DNA from: Microvirga lupini
GTDB lineage: Bacteria; Pseudomonadota; Alphaproteobacteria; Rhizobiales; Beijerinckiaceae
Reading direction: 5' to 3'
Assembly: GCF_014191055.1 (NCBI RefSeq)
Contig: NZ_JACHWB010000001.1
Location: 1,145,875-1,209,874, forward strand
Length of the DNA stretch: 64,000 nt
Shown here one piece after another: positions 27,549 to 37,161 of the stretch; positions within the stretch are counted from its first letter, which is position 1, and each line of letters starts with the position of its first letter. Both the position numbers and the translations under genes were made by a program. The notes under the pieces were generated by a model that ran no database searches, was not told the DNA's origin, and saw only the letters and a list, made by a program, of their open reading frames with translations.

Positions 27549-28528
27549 TGAATATGCGTCTTCTCTGGTTGGGTCTGCTGGCGGTCGTTCTGATCGTTGC
27601 GCCATTCTTCACATATCCCGTCACGCTGATGACGATTCTGTGCTTCGTCATTTTCGCGTGCTCGTTCAATCTTCTTCTCGGCTATACGGGACTGCTGTGC
27701 TTTGGCCATGCCATGTTCTTCGGCGGAGCTGCCTATATTACCGGCCATATCCTCAAGACAACCCATGTCTCCCTTGAACTGGCTCTACTCGGCGGGGTAG
27801 GGGCAGCCTCGCTGCTCGGTCTCCTTGTCGGGTGGATTTCACTTCGGCGGTCCGGGATCCAGTTTGCTATGATCACCTTCGCTATCGCGCAGTTCATTTA
27901 TTTTATCATGTTGCAGATGCCCTTTACTGGCGGCGAGGACGGCATGCAGGGCATTCCGCGCACGAAGCTCTTTGGCATCATCGACGCGAGCACCTCGTTC
28001 GAATACTACTACGTCGTGCTTGCCATCGCTGCACTGAGCGTCGCTCTGTTCTATCGGATCGTCCACTCGCCTTTTGGCGAAATCCTCAGAGCTATTCGCG
28101 ACAATGAGCCCCGTGTCGAATCTCTGGGCTTCAAGCCTGAGCACTACAAACTCCTTGCTTTCGTCCTATCGGCTGGCCTGGCCGGCCTGGCTGGTGGGCT
28201 CAAGGCGACCGTCTATCAGTTCGCGACGCTTGCCGACGTATCGTTTCCAATCTCCAGCGAGGTCATTCTGATGACACTCCTTGGAGGGCTCGGAACTCTG
28301 ACAGGCCCAATGGTGGGTGCGGGGCTGATCATTCTCCTGAACGACTATCTGTCAAGCTTCGGGGAATGGGCGCTGATCACGCAGGGCATCATTCTACTCA
28401 TCGTGATCATCTTCTTCCGCCGGGGCTTGGTCGGAGAGTTGAATGCCTTGAGGCGTAAGATGCGCACGAAAGCTAGCCCCAAGGCACCCGCTTCGGCAGA
28501 ATTCGCTAGCAGAAGCCCTGGAGCGTAG
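27548..28528 (+). CDS. livM: ABC transporter permease, LivM type
   Basis: A 326-aa permease partner of LivH with about nine hydrophobic spans. It shows the LivM hallmark LLLGYTGLLCFGHAMFFGGAAY near residues 39-60 and the coupling segment RAIRDNEPRVESLGFKPEHYK near residue 180. The C-terminus is charged and hydrophilic. It is coupled to livH by a TGATG overlap. No periplasmic binding-protein gene is in this operon. The closest candidate is the Liv-type binding protein at 37198-38424. Confidence 0.92.
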   Translation: MNMRLLWLGLLAVVLIVAPFFTYPVTLMTILCFVIFACSFNLLLGYTGLLCFGHAMFFGGAAYITGHILKTTHVSLELALLGGVGAASLLGLLVGWISLRRSGIQFAMITFAIAQFIYFIMLQMPFTGGEDGMQGIPRTKLFGIIDASTSFEYYYVVLAIAALSVALFYRIVHSPFGEILRAIRDNEPRVESLGFKPEHYKLLAFVLSAGLAGLAGGLKATVYQFATLADVSFPISSEVILMTLLGGLGTLTGPMVGAGLIILLNDYLSSFGEWALITQGIILLIVIIFFRRGLVGELNALRRKMRTKASPKAPASAEFASRSPGA

Positions 28529-28536
28529 AGAGAGTG

Positions 28537-28566
28537 AGCCGCTTGGGGAGCAATCCTCAGGCGGCT
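28537..28566. terminator. Stem-loop between convergent livM and MDR genes
   Basis: AGCCGC-T-TGGGGA, loop GCAA, TCCTCA-G-GCGGCT forms a 13-bp stem containing G-T pairs and a GNRA-type tetraloop. It overlaps the last codons and stop of the MDR gene and follows the livM stop by 8 nt. It has no T-tract in either direction, so it is probably a bidirectional transcript end that relies on processing or Rho. Confidence 0.55.
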
Positions 28567-29585
28567 TCCGCGATGCGGATGATGCTCTTGCCGGTATTCT
28601 GGCCTTGCAGCATGGCAAGGAAGGCAGGAACGATCTGGCCAAAACCCTGGTACAAGGTGGTCTCGAGCCTGATCTGTCGGTTCTTCAACCATCCGGCCAT
28701 GGTCTCATGGAATTCTGGGTGGTTCCGAGCTAGATCTGAGACGATAAAGCCTCGAATTGCGAGACGGCGCACCAGGATCCAACGCATATACTCGTCAAGA
28801 GACTTCGGATCGAGATCATTCTGGCCGCTGTACTGCGAAATCAGCCCACACACGATGATACGTCCGAAGAGCTTCATCTGCTTCTGTACGCAGAAGCTGA
28901 TCCGTCCGCCAACATTGTCGAAGTAGATATCGTATCCATCGGGACTGACCGCCCGGAGATCTTCTTCGAAGGTGGATGAGCGGTAGTCGACGCAGGCGTC
29001 GAAACCAAGTGTTTCGACCACGGTCTTACATTTGGCATCCGAACCGGCGATGCCGACCACGCGGCACCCGAGAGCCTTTCCGATCTGCCCCGCCAGGGAG
29101 CCGACAGCGCCAGCGGCGGCTGAAACAAGTATCGTTTCGCCTGCTTTGGGTTGGCCCATGCTGAGAAGGCCTGCATAGGCGGTATAGCCGGTCATCCCCA
29201 ATGGTCCGAGCCACGCCTCAAGCGGAGCGCGCTCACGATCCACACGCGTTGCTACCTTGCCGAGCACGATGGCATAATCCTGCCACCCGCCTGGAATGGC
29301 CACGAGATCTCCCTCCTGCCAGTCGTCATGGCGGGAGCTGACCACCTGGGCGATGGAGCCGCCTGGAATCTGCTCGCCGATTTCGAGTGGAGGTGTGTAG
29401 CTCTCCCTGTCGTGCATCTTAAGGCGCAGATAGGGATCAACCGAGACCAACAAGTTGCGACAGAGGATTTGACCGTCACCAGGCAGGGGAACCTCACCTT
29501 CAGCAATCGTGAAGACATCTGCCGTGGGTTGCCCTGGGGGGCGTCGCGCGAAGCAGATGCGGCGATTGACAAGATGGTTCATCAC
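28557..29585 (-). CDS. NADP-dependent MDR oxidoreductase (CurA/leukotriene B4 dehydrogenase-like)
   Basis: A 342-aa zinc-less medium-chain reductase of the PTGR/CurA type that reduces enone double bonds with NADPH. It starts NRRICFARRPPGQPT, has the VDPYLRLKMHDRESY family motif near residue 50, AAAGAVGSLAGQIGKALGCR near residue 155, YFDNVGG near residue 235, and GLISQYSG. The C-terminus GKSIIRIAE is typical. It is the last gene of the minus-strand LLM operon but lies beyond a stem-loop (29712-29741), so it may be transcribed separately. ATG 29585 or 29582. Confidence 0.88.
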   Translation of the reverse strand: MMNHLVNRRICFARRPPGQPTADVFTIAEGEVPLPGDGQILCRNLLVSVDPYLRLKMHDRESYTPPLEIGEQIPGGSIAQVVSSRHDDWQEGDLVAIPGGWQDYAIVLGKVATRVDRERAPLEAWLGPLGMTGYTAYAGLLSMGQPKAGETILVSAAAGAVGSLAGQIGKALGCRVVGIAGSDAKCKTVVETLGFDACVDYRSSTFEEDLRAVSPDGYDIYFDNVGGRISFCVQKQMKLFGRIIVCGLISQYSGQNDLDPKSLDEYMRWILVRRLAIRGFIVSDLARNHPEFHETMAGWLKNRQIRLETTLYQGFGQIVPAFLAMLQGQNTGKSIIRIAEAA

Positions 29586-29711
29586 GAGTTCCTCAATCCT
29601 TCGACCTTGTTGAGAGCCGGCATTTTTTGCGCGGCTGCTTTGATAGCAATCCTGGGGCGCTCGCCAGGGCCGATTCTTCCATGCAACACAATACGTGTGC
29701 CCTCATGAATA

Positions 29712-29741
29712 ATCCGCCCTATTGGTCGCAACAGGGCGGAT
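29712..29741 (-). terminator. Stem-loop after the LLM monooxygenase gene
   Basis: ATCCGCCCT (29712-29720) and AGGGCGGAT (29733-29741) pair over 9 bp with a 12-nt loop, 12 nt downstream of the LLM gene stop on the minus strand. On that strand it is followed by TATTCATG, only weakly T-rich. It probably ends or attenuates the operon before the MDR gene. Confidence 0.6.
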
Positions 29742-29752
29742 CCAACGGCAAG

Positions 29753-30823
29753 TTATTGTGCTGCCACGAGGCTTCTGTCAGATCCAAGGGCCTTATTCAC
29801 GGCCGGGATGATCTTTTCTCCCCAAAGTTCGATTTGACGCACCATGGTCTGCTGGTCGAAGTCGCCGAGCTGCGTCTGGATTGCAATGTGATCGGGCTTG
29901 AGAACCTCAATTTCGGCCAAGAGGCGGTCAATAACGTAATTCACACTTCCAATTGGGAGGTTCTTGCGCATCTGCTCGAAAGAGAGATCCTTCTGTGTTG
30001 GGGTTTCCTTCAGTAGATACCCGTCCTCACTCTGCTGACGGCGCTGGTGGAGAGCTTCAGACAAGCGGCGCTGGAAGCGTGCATTGTCGAGATAACTTTC
30101 AATTTCGGATTCGTTAGAGCTGGCATAGGCACACCGGAGGAAAGCTACTCTCGCGTCTCTAACATGCTTGCCCTCGGATGCTGCGGCCTGCTCAAGGGAC
30201 TCGCGTAGTTTGGCGATTGTGTCCAAGCCATCGTGGAAAGCGGTTACGAAAAGATGGTTTCCCTCGCGATAGGCGCGGCTCATCGACCGAGAACTTCCAG
30301 CGGCAAGGTAGATCGGAGGGTTAGGTTGCTGAACCGGACGCACGGAAATGGCCGTTGGCGGGATCTGGCGATACTGCCCGTTATGCTCGTATATCTTCTG
30401 CTTCAGGCCTTTTTGGAGAATGTCCAGGTACTCCGAGAAGATCGCTGGCCCCTCGTCGACATTGACGCCGAATCGTTCGAACTCGAACTGCTGGTATCCA
30501 GATCCGACGCCGAGATCGAGGCGGCCGTTGGAGACGATATCTGCGAACCCGGCTTCTGCGAGGAGGCGTTGCGGATGATAGAGTGGCAGTACGCAAACTG
30601 CAGTTCCGAGTCGAATGGTGCTCGTCACACCAGCGCAGTGAGCCACCATCATCAAAGGTGACGGCACGAGGCTGTAGTTATTGAAGTGATGCTCTGCAAA
30701 CCAGGCAGAGTTGAATCCGGCCTTCTCGGATGCGACGGCCTGCTCAATCGAGTTGCGGATCACCTGCTCGGACGTCTGATGGTATCCCCGTTGTGCCGCT
30801 AGTATAAACGTACCGAATTCCAT
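29753..30823 (-). CDS. LLM-class flavin-dependent monooxygenase (luciferase-like)
   Basis: A 356-aa bacterial luciferase-like TIM-barrel oxygenase. It begins MEFGTFILAAQRGYHQ, with SAWFAEHHFNNYSLVPSPLM near residue 40 (the EHH motif of LLM enzymes), TSTIRLGTAVCVLPLYHPQR near residue 67, and NGRLDLGVGSGYQ near residue 98. Such enzymes use reduced FMN and oxygen supplied by a separate reductase. The flavin reductase at 32815-33339 in the same operon is the natural partner. Its substrate is unknown, with C-C or C-N cleavage of ketones, dealkylation or desulfonation all known in the family. Confidence 0.9.
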   Translation of the reverse strand: MEFGTFILAAQRGYHQTSEQVIRNSIEQAVASEKAGFNSAWFAEHHFNNYSLVPSPLMMVAHCAGVTSTIRLGTAVCVLPLYHPQRLLAEAGFADIVSNGRLDLGVGSGYQQFEFERFGVNVDEGPAIFSEYLDILQKGLKQKIYEHNGQYRQIPPTAISVRPVQQPNPPIYLAAGSSRSMSRAYREGNHLFVTAFHDGLDTIAKLRESLEQAAASEGKHVRDARVAFLRCAYASSNESEIESYLDNARFQRRLSEALHQRRQQSEDGYLLKETPTQKDLSFEQMRKNLPIGSVNYVIDRLLAEIEVLKPDHIAIQTQLGDFDQQTMVRQIELWGEKIIPAVNKALGSDRSLVAAQ

Positions 30824-30895
30824 GACAGGTTATCTTTCTGGTCGTTAGAGAAGAATATGGGCTATCGGCTGGTTCAGATGCCGCGAGTCAGATGA

Positions 30896-31195
30896 TTAGG
30901 GGGAAGTTCGCTCTACATGAGCACGGATGAGATTCGATGTTTCATCGACCCAGCCGAACGGCGCAGCTGTAGAAATCATACTGCCATAGTCCGCGCGCCA
31001 TGTCGGAACCGTAGGGGCACCGGGCAAGGTAGGGATGATATCAATTCCGATGAGAGCGTTGTCGTGGTCGACGAAAATCAGTTCTCGTACCTGTGGATGC
31101 CGATCAGACAGGCAGCTCAGCACGATCTTGAAGCTGCGAAAGTCTTCGGCATCCTGGAGGGTCAAACCTCTACTGGAAGAATAATGCACAATCAT
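30896..31195 (-). CDS. Small protein of unknown function, translationally coupled
   Basis: A 99-aa soluble protein with no signal peptide or membrane segment. I do not recognise its family. It reads as a real gene: its ATG overlaps the tandem-SDR stop (ATGA, 31192-31195), its composition is natural, and it sits between two functional genes of one operon. Notable segments are ELIFVDHDNALIGIDIIPTL and PTWRADYGSM. The acidic and aromatic composition and size would fit a small alpha/beta domain, possibly an accessory or assembly factor for the LLM system. That role is only a guess. Confidence 0.65.
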   Translation of the reverse strand: MIVHYSSSRGLTLQDAEDFRSFKIVLSCLSDRHPQVRELIFVDHDNALIGIDIIPTLPGAPTVPTWRADYGSMISTAAPFGWVDETSNLIRAHVERTSP

Positions 31196-32793
31196 GCCAT
31201 ATTGACCTCATCGGAGGCTCCCGGATTACTTGCCGACCCGGCATTGCCGAAAGAGGTCCAGCCGCCATCGACATAGAATGCCGAGCCATTAATGTATGAG
31301 GCTTTTGAGGACGCCACAAAGTGCACGACATGAGCGACATCATCAGGTCGGCCAAAGTCGCCCATTGGAATACGTCGCCTGATCGCCCCGGCATCGATGC
31401 GGCCGGATCCTTCCAGTTCTGCGACACCTGGCGTTCGGATATATCCGGGCGCAACTGTAACCGTACGGCGTCCGTCTGGACCTAGCTCAGAAGCCATACA
31501 GCGTGTGAGGACATCGACAGCTGCCTTCGATGCCCCATAAGCATGGCGTGGCGCAAAGGGCAGAAACGAATTGATTGATCCTATATTGACAATGACGCCG
31601 TCGCGATCCGGCATCATGCGCAAGGCCTCACGCGCACAGAGGAAAGCCCCTGTCACGTTGACGCTGATCGTCCGGTCCAAGTCGGCGGCGGTCTGCTCAA
31701 GACTAGGCTTGAACTCATCAGCAATAGCTGCATTGTTGACAAGAACATGGATCGTTCCGCAACGCTGCTTGATTTCGGCAAAGCCATCGACCACCTGCTG
31801 TTCGTCGGTGATGTCGATGCCGATGCCTATATGCTCCTCACCGAGAGATCGAGAGACGGCTTCCGCCGCCTGCGCCTCCTTATCGACAACTATCACCCGA
31901 TCGCCGGATGCGGCAAAGCGTTGGGCGATCGCTTCCCCGATTCCCCGCCCGGCACCTGTGACAACCACGTTCCGGCGTTTCTGTTTGATCTGAGGCGCTT
32001 GGAGTTCATCCGTAGGGGCGCCCTCGACAGGTGGGTGCGCAGTACCGGGCTGGTTGAAGGAAGCCCATCCTCCGTCAACGGGCACAACAGAGCCGGTGAC
32101 GTAACGTGCTTCGTCGGAAGCAAGAAAGCCGATGACGGATGCCATTTCGTCTGGTCGCCCGATCCGTCCTAAGGGGACACGCTGTCGCACCAGGCCGAGG
32201 TCAGCTTTTCCGGTTCGTTCGAGCTCGGCAACCATGGGTGTGCGGACGTATCCTGGCGCGATTGCATTGACCCGAATGCCCTTACCAGCCCATTCGCACG
32301 CGAGAGACTTGGTCATTGATATGAGACCTGCCTTTGAGGCCGCATAGGCATTGCGGCGCGGATTGCCGAGAACACCTGCCATCGAAGCCGTGTTGACGAT
32401 GGCCCCCCCCCTCGTCATGCGCTTCGCGGCCTCCTTGGCCATCAGGAAAGGGCCATAGAGATTCACCTGCAATGCCTTGCGAAAGTCAGCCGCGACTGTC
32501 TCTATGGTCGGAGCCATCGTAGGTCCTAGAGCGGCATTGTTGACGAGGACGTCCAGTCGGTCGACCTGAGTGTCGAGCCAATTGTACAGTTCCCGTATGT
32601 CCTGCTCTGATCCGAGATCGCAGGAATGGAATAGATGCTCCTCTCCGAACGCCTGAAGGGCTGCGGGGAAGCGATCGGTAGGCAGATCGACAGCAACGAT
32701 CCGGAAACCTCTCGCTGCAAATTCTTCGAGCAGAGCCTGCCCGATGCCGCCGGCAGCACCAGTAATAAGGACAACTTTTCTTTCGTTGCGCAC
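31192..32793 (-). CDS. Tandem fusion of two SDR domains
   Basis: A 533-aa protein with two complete short-chain dehydrogenase domains. Domain 1 (about residues 1-255) has TGAAGGIGQALLEEF, VNNAALGP, YAASKAG and VTGSVVPVDGGW. A ~20-residue linker rich in Pro/Gln follows. Domain 2 (about residues 275-533) has TGAGRGIGEAIAQRF, VNNAAIADE, YGASKAAVDVL and INGSAFYVDGGW. Both keep Ser-Tyr-Lys, so both may be active, perhaps on successive alcohol groups. I start at GTG 32793, which has GGGAG 8 nt upstream. The frame could extend to TTG 32808. Its stop overlaps the 99-aa gene by 4 nt. Confidence 0.88.
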   Translation of the reverse strand: MRNERKVVLITGAAGGIGQALLEEFAARGFRIVAVDLPTDRFPAALQAFGEEHLFHSCDLGSEQDIRELYNWLDTQVDRLDVLVNNAALGPTMAPTIETVAADFRKALQVNLYGPFLMAKEAAKRMTRGGAIVNTASMAGVLGNPRRNAYAASKAGLISMTKSLACEWAGKGIRVNAIAPGYVRTPMVAELERTGKADLGLVRQRVPLGRIGRPDEMASVIGFLASDEARYVTGSVVPVDGGWASFNQPGTAHPPVEGAPTDELQAPQIKQKRRNVVVTGAGRGIGEAIAQRFAASGDRVIVVDKEAQAAEAVSRSLGEEHIGIGIDITDEQQVVDGFAEIKQRCGTIHVLVNNAAIADEFKPSLEQTAADLDRTISVNVTGAFLCAREALRMMPDRDGVIVNIGSINSFLPFAPRHAYGASKAAVDVLTRCMASELGPDGRRTVTVAPGYIRTPGVAELEGSGRIDAGAIRRRIPMGDFGRPDDVAHVVHFVASSKASYINGSAFYVDGGWTSFGNAGSASNPGASDEVNMA

Positions 32794-32814
32794 GGCGATT
32801 GCTCCCAATGAGGT

Positions 32815-33339
32815 TTAGAAATGGGTACCAAGACGGCGGAAGTATCCATCACGGTAGAGGAGGGGAGAGCCGTCGTTCGACTCAAGGGCTTCAACGCGGC
32901 CAAGATAGACGCTGTGCGTGCCGCAGAGCGTGACGGATTCAACGACGCAATCGAAGCTGGCCAACGAACCTTTCAGAACGGGTGCGCCGGTTGCAACCTC
33001 GATCCACTCGCCCGCGGAAAATCGCTTCTCAGTATCTATCTTCGAAGTTGAAAACAAACGGGCGATTTCGTGCTGATCTTCAGTCAGGAAGTTGACGACC
33101 ATTCGTCCGCTTGCGGCAATGACGGCTTCCGTGCGGGCGCTCTGGTTGACGCAGACCAGAATGGTCGGCGGATCTGTCGTGGCTGAGCAGATAGCGGTTG
33201 CAGTCAGGCCCGCTCTTTGTCCACCATGAGCAGTCGTAATAATGGCTACCGGCGATGCGACTTGGCGCATCGCGACTCTGAAATCATCGGCAGAGACGGC
33301 GCCTACCTGCCTGGGCATGGATTTCGGTGCTCTTGCCAT
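32815..33339 (-). CDS. Flavin reductase of a two-component monooxygenase (HpaC/RutF-like)
   Basis: A 174-aa FMN-binding split-barrel reductase supplying reduced flavin. Family features are FRVAMRQVASPVAIITTAHG near residue 20, GLTATAICSATTDPPTILVCVN (flavin contact), MVVNFLTEDQHEIARLF, and GTHSVYLGRVEAL near the end. I prefer ATG 33339, which has GGAGAG 7 nt upstream, over ATG 33354. It is first in the operon that ends with the LLM oxygenase, so the two probably work as a pair. A TTCAT-CGTT-GTGAA element (33484-33497) lies upstream. Confidence 0.88.
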   Translation of the reverse strand: MARAPKSMPRQVGAVSADDFRVAMRQVASPVAIITTAHGGQRAGLTATAICSATTDPPTILVCVNQSARTEAVIAASGRMVVNFLTEDQHEIARLFSTSKIDTEKRFSAGEWIEVATGAPVLKGSLASFDCVVESVTLCGTHSVYLGRVEALESNDGSPLLYRDGYFRRLGTHF

Positions 33340-33529
33340 ACTCAAGCTCTCCATTCGCAGAATATGTCTTTTGTAATGCCTTCCGGATCCGAAAGATCGC
33401 TGAAGGATCAGAGACGGCTCCCGCTGTTATTCTTGTTTCAATGGCTCAGAGGTCTCAAGGTGAGAGCAGCTGATAGGCCGAAATTCATCGTTGTGAATAA
33501 AAATCCGGTGCGCAGAACGCTTACAGTTC

Positions 33530-34081
33530 TCAAAATTCTTCTCTGCTGAAGAGTGCATAACTGGCATCCGCCGGGAAGGCAGCGCCGATCGGCTTTCGTG
33601 CCCCGAAGCGTTCGTCCTCGCTCAGCATCGGTACTGGCTGAGGTTCCATCCAATCATATACCACGGTGCGATCCAGAACCCGCCACTCCTGACCCCGCTT
33701 TTCGAAGAGGTCGCAGTACCGGCCTGCCAAAAGAACCTGTTCCGTTTGGCCTCCGGCTGCAGGTCCGCGCTGCAAGGCATGGAAGTAGCTTTCGACAGCC
33801 GCTTGTGTCGGGCTTTTGAATTCGATCAGGATATTGCTGACCTGATGGATCATCCGAGGATTCGATCTGAAGACCTTTTGCGCAAGTTCGATGAACCCTT
33901 CTGCGGGACCAATGTAGGCACCGTGGCGATCATAGGCATCAGGCCAATAGGAGGAGCGCAGGCTTGTTACATCAGCTCGGTCGATTCCTCGACAGTAGCG
34001 GTAGAGACAGTCCCGAATGGCCTCCCTATCCATGAGCTCGATGAGCAGGCTATGCATATCGCGAGTTGGGCTCATGGTCAT
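33530..34081 (-). CDS. NTF2/SnoaL-like domain protein
   Basis: A 183-aa single NTF2-like (SnoaL_4) cone fold. It begins with an [20 protein letters not shown] helix near residue 15, has [13 protein letters not shown] near residue 75, and ends in [19 protein letters not shown]. Proteins of this group include ring hydroxylase beta subunits, dehydratases and isomerases that use a His/Asp pair, so a dehydratase or cyclase role in the CoA-linked pathway is possible but unproved. Its ATG overlaps the stop of the upstream ADP-forming ligase (ATGA). Confidence 0.8.
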   Translation of the reverse strand: MTMSPTRDMHSLLIELMDREAIRDCLYRYCRGIDRADVTSLRSSYWPDAYDRHGAYIGPAEGFIELAQKVFRSNPRMIHQVSNILIEFKSPTQAAVESYFHALQRGPAAGGQTEQVLLAGRYCDLFEKRGQEWRVLDRTVVYDWMEPQPVPMLSEDERFGARKPIGAAFPADASYALFSREEF

Positions 34082-36180
34082 TGGCCCCCCTGTCTAAGAA
34101 TAAGTAGCGCATCGAGTGGCACGACACCCTGGCCCTTGGGAAGAATGCGCACTGGATTCAAGTCAATCGACTCAATGCGATCGGCGTTGGCGGCGGCGAA
34201 GCGAGATAGATTGGATAAGAGCTCAGCCAAGGCATCGATATCGGCGGGCTCCTCGCCGCGCACTCCCTCAAGGATGGCGTAGCCCCGGATCTCGCGGATC
34301 ATGCGGTGAGCTTCAGCGACGTCGAAGGGAGCCGCGCGGAAGGTGACATCCTTCAGCACTTCCACGAAGATGCCGCCAAGCCCAAACATCACGACAGGTC
34401 CCAGGACCGGGTCCTGCACGACGCCAATAATCGTTTCGACGCCGCCGCTGATCATCGGTGCTACCACAATACCCTCAAGATAGGCACTTGGACACTTCTC
34501 CACAGCCTTTGCCAGGATCTCCGCTCCCATGCGATTGGCTTCTTCAGCTGTCCGAATATTGACGGCGACGCCACCGACCTCGGTCTTGTGAGCGATATCC
34601 GGGGATGAAATCTTCAGCACGACCGGGAATCCGATCTCGCCGGCCGCAGCACCAATGTCACCTCCGGGTGCAACAAGTCGCTCCTGCGGGAATGTGAGGC
34701 CCGCACGGCTTAGAACATCCTTGGCACCGCGCTCTGACAGAGCGCTTGCCTCGATTGAGATCTTTTCTCCCGGGGCAACCGGAGCGGTTTCTTGAGCTTC
34801 GTCGAAGCTTCTCCGGAAACGTGTGAGCGCGCCAAGGGCACGGATCAGCGCCGAGCCATCCTCATGGGCGATGAAGCCGTTCGCCTCATAGCGGCGGAAA
34901 ACGTCCGGCCCCGCCGACATGGTGAGAGCTAGAACCTTCTCTTCATATCCTTTCGTCGCCTCGAGCAAGGTCTTGCGCAAGGGCTCCGCAAAGCTGGAAC
35001 TGCCGGGACCGGTGCCGAAAATACCGACGAAGATATCGTAGCCGCCCTTATCAACCACGGCATTGATATACTTTGCCATCAGAGGAAGATCCGTCACAAC
35101 CTGCGCCGTTGCATCAACGGGGTTGCGTGGCGATGCATAAGGAAGCATTGCTTTGAGCTCTTCCTGCGCATCCTCCGGCATGATCGCTACATCGAGGCCG
35201 TTGGCGACCGCGTCATCGGCCATCTGGATGCCGAAGCCGCCTGACATGGTGAAAATTCCGATTTTGTTGCCCCTCGGGTAGATGCCTCGGGCACACGCAT
35301 AGGCTACGTCGAGTTGCTCAGCTGTGCTCGCAGCTCGAAAAACGCCAAACTGCCGCAGAACCGCATCGAAAACGGCATCAGACCCAGCAAGTGCTGCAGT
35401 ATGCGATGCGGCAGCAGCGGCTCCGACATCAGACCGGCCCGTTTTCATGAAAACAATGGCCTTTTCGTTTCTGCGGGCGTGTTCGAGCGCAGCAAAGAAA
35501 AGCTCATGGTCTCTGATGCTCTCGGCATAGGCCATGATGACCTTCGTTTCCGGCTGGTCGACCATCCAGTGCAGCACTTCGGCAAGGTTGAGATCGGCCT
35601 CGTTGCCCGTCGTAATCCAGTGGCTGATGCCGAGGCCGCGGTTGCGGGCCAAGTGGGCGATATGTGCGCCATAGGCGCCGCTTTGCGAGACGATGCCAAC
35701 GGGCCCAGGCTTGATGAACTCGTTGTCCAGTACAACCGAGAACGTGCCATAGAAGTTAGAAGCCGGATTGAACACACCGAGACAGTTCGGGCCGAGGATG
35801 CGCATGCCGCTCTTGCGGGCAATCTGACTGATCTCATCCTGCAGAATACGGCCTGGGTCTCCTGTTTCGGCAAAACCGGCCGAGAAGATGATTGCGTTCT
35901 TCACCCCAAGTTGCGCCGCATCGCGGACGGCCTGAACGGTCGCCTCTGCCGGCACGGCCAGCAGCGCCACGTCAGGGGTCTCCGGCAGAGCCGCGATGGA
36001 TGCGTAGGCCGGGATGCCCTGAACAGTATCGCGGTTAGGATTGACTGGCAGAATGCGGCCGTCATAGCCGGCCTCTCGCATATAGCGCAGCGGACGCCCG
36101 CCGATGCGTGCCATATTGTCGGATGCACCTACAATGGCAACAGAACGTGGGGCCAGGAGTGCAGAAAGAGGAGAAGACAC
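34078..36180 (-). CDS. Acyl-CoA synthetase, ADP/NDP-forming (acetate-CoA ligase family)
   Basis: A 700-aa single-chain ACD/Acs-like enzyme. Its CoA-binding Rossmann domain opens [20 protein letters not shown], followed by [10 protein letters not shown] near residue 133, the succinyl-CoA-ligase-like domain with the phosphorylatable His in [20 protein letters not shown] near residue 254, and a C-terminal ATP-grasp_5 domain from about residue 480 ([38 protein letters not shown]). It couples acyl-CoA formation to ATP hydrolysis to ADP. In gene clusters like this it often activates aromatic or short carboxylic acids. It overlaps the NTF2-like gene by 4 nt. Confidence 0.9.
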   Translation of the reverse strand: MSSPLSALLAPRSVAIVGASDNMARIGGRPLRYMREAGYDGRILPVNPNRDTVQGIPAYASIAALPETPDVALLAVPAEATVQAVRDAAQLGVKNAIIFSAGFAETGDPGRILQDEISQIARKSGMRILGPNCLGVFNPASNFYGTFSVVLDNEFIKPGPVGIVSQSGAYGAHIAHLARNRGLGISHWITTGNEADLNLAEVLHWMVDQPETKVIMAYAESIRDHELFFAALEHARRNEKAIVFMKTGRSDVGAAAAASHTAALAGSDAVFDAVLRQFGVFRAASTAEQLDVAYACARGIYPRGNKIGIFTMSGGFGIQMADDAVANGLDVAIMPEDAQEELKAMLPYASPRNPVDATAQVVTDLPLMAKYINAVVDKGGYDIFVGIFGTGPGSSSFAEPLRKTLLEATKGYEEKVLALTMSAGPDVFRRYEANGFIAHEDGSALIRALGALTRFRRSFDEAQETAPVAPGEKISIEASALSERGAKDVLSRAGLTFPQERLVAPGGDIGAAAGEIGFPVVLKISSPDIAHKTEVGGVAVNIRTAEEANRMGAEILAKAVEKCPSAYLEGIVVAPMISGGVETIIGVVQDPVLGPVVMFGLGGIFVEVLKDVTFRAAPFDVAEAHRMIREIRGYAILEGVRGEEPADIDALAELLSNLSRFAAANADRIESIDLNPVRILPKGQGVVPLDALLILRQGGQ

Positions 36181-36230
36181 CGGACGTGGTTCCTTTCGGT
36201 AGCCTAACAGAGGATCGAGCTTCAGCAGCG

Positions 36231-37115
36231 TTACTCGGCTGTGATCTTGAACCGCGTTTCAGGTATTCCCTTGACGCCGAGCCCTTCGATAGCAAACAGG
36301 TGGCCGCCGGCAGGGTGCCGGGATATGGCGCGACCGGATCCGGAATCCTTGATCGATGTGACATAAAGAGTGCTCATGTCCGGTCCTCCGAAAGCAATGC
36401 AGGACGGCATGTCGACTGGACACTCGATGACACGGTCGACTAGGCCTTCGGTGTCAAATCGAGCAATTTTGCCGCTTTGTACGAGAGCCACCCAAATGAA
36501 GCCCTCGCTATCGATAGTGGCGCCATCGGGCCCGGAGTTGAACGGCTTCGTGTCAACGTGGATCCGAGGCTCCTCGAGGGGACCCGATCCAGACCCGTAG
36601 CGGTAGGCCCGGACGCTGCGGTCCAGACTGTCAGCGAAGTACATGGTTTCGCCATCTGGGCTGAAGCAGAGGGCATTCGCGATGCGGATCCCGTTGGCCA
36701 GCATCTGCGCAGCGCCCTTGCCGCTCACCCGATAGAGCTCACCAAGCGGGTCAGCCTGCACGCCCATGGTGCCGCACACGAAACGCCCTTGGCGATCAAC
36801 CTTTCCGTCGTTGAAGCGAACAAGCGGGTCCGGCGGATCGAGCTTGAACAGAGGATCGGCTCTCCCGGTCCCAAGGTCGACCAGATAAATCCCGTCGCTG
36901 AGGCCGGCAACCAGCTTTTCCCCTTCCGCGAGGCCGATCGATCCGATCGTCGACGGCATCTCCCATTCGTGGAATTCGCCCGTTGCTTGATCGTAGCCTC
37001 GGATCAGCTTGCGCACGCCGTCAACCCAGTAAAGGCGCTGCTTGTCGGGGTCCCAGACGGGGCTCTCGCCCAGCATGTCGGGGACCTTGGAAATTCGGGT
37101 AGCAGAAAGAACCAT
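36231..37115 (-). CDS. SMP-30/gluconolactonase-family lactonase
   Basis: A 294-aa six-bladed propeller hydrolase. All four metal ligands are identifiable: Glu17 in LGESPVWDP, Asn near 102 in VRFNDGKVD, Asn near 152 in RIANALCFSPDG, and Asp near 203 in SGPDGATIDSEG. It hydrolyses sugar or aliphatic lactones. It directly follows a Liv-type binding-protein gene, the same pair found as a fused remnant at 5173-5980. In a ring-opening pathway it could open the lactone formed by a monooxygenase, or act on an acid-sugar lactone. Confidence 0.9.
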   Translation of the reverse strand: MVLSATRISKVPDMLGESPVWDPDKQRLYWVDGVRKLIRGYDQATGEFHEWEMPSTIGSIGLAEGEKLVAGLSDGIYLVDLGTGRADPLFKLDPPDPLVRFNDGKVDRQGRFVCGTMGVQADPLGELYRVSGKGAAQMLANGIRIANALCFSPDGETMYFADSLDRSVRAYRYGSGSGPLEEPRIHVDTKPFNSGPDGATIDSEGFIWVALVQSGKIARFDTEGLVDRVIECPVDMPSCIAFGGPDMSTLYVTSIKDSGSGRAISRHPAGGHLFAIEGLGVKGIPETRFKITAE

Positions 37116-37161
37116 CAGAGATCTTTTATGTTGGCGCTAAACAGAAACTGCTCCTCACAAG

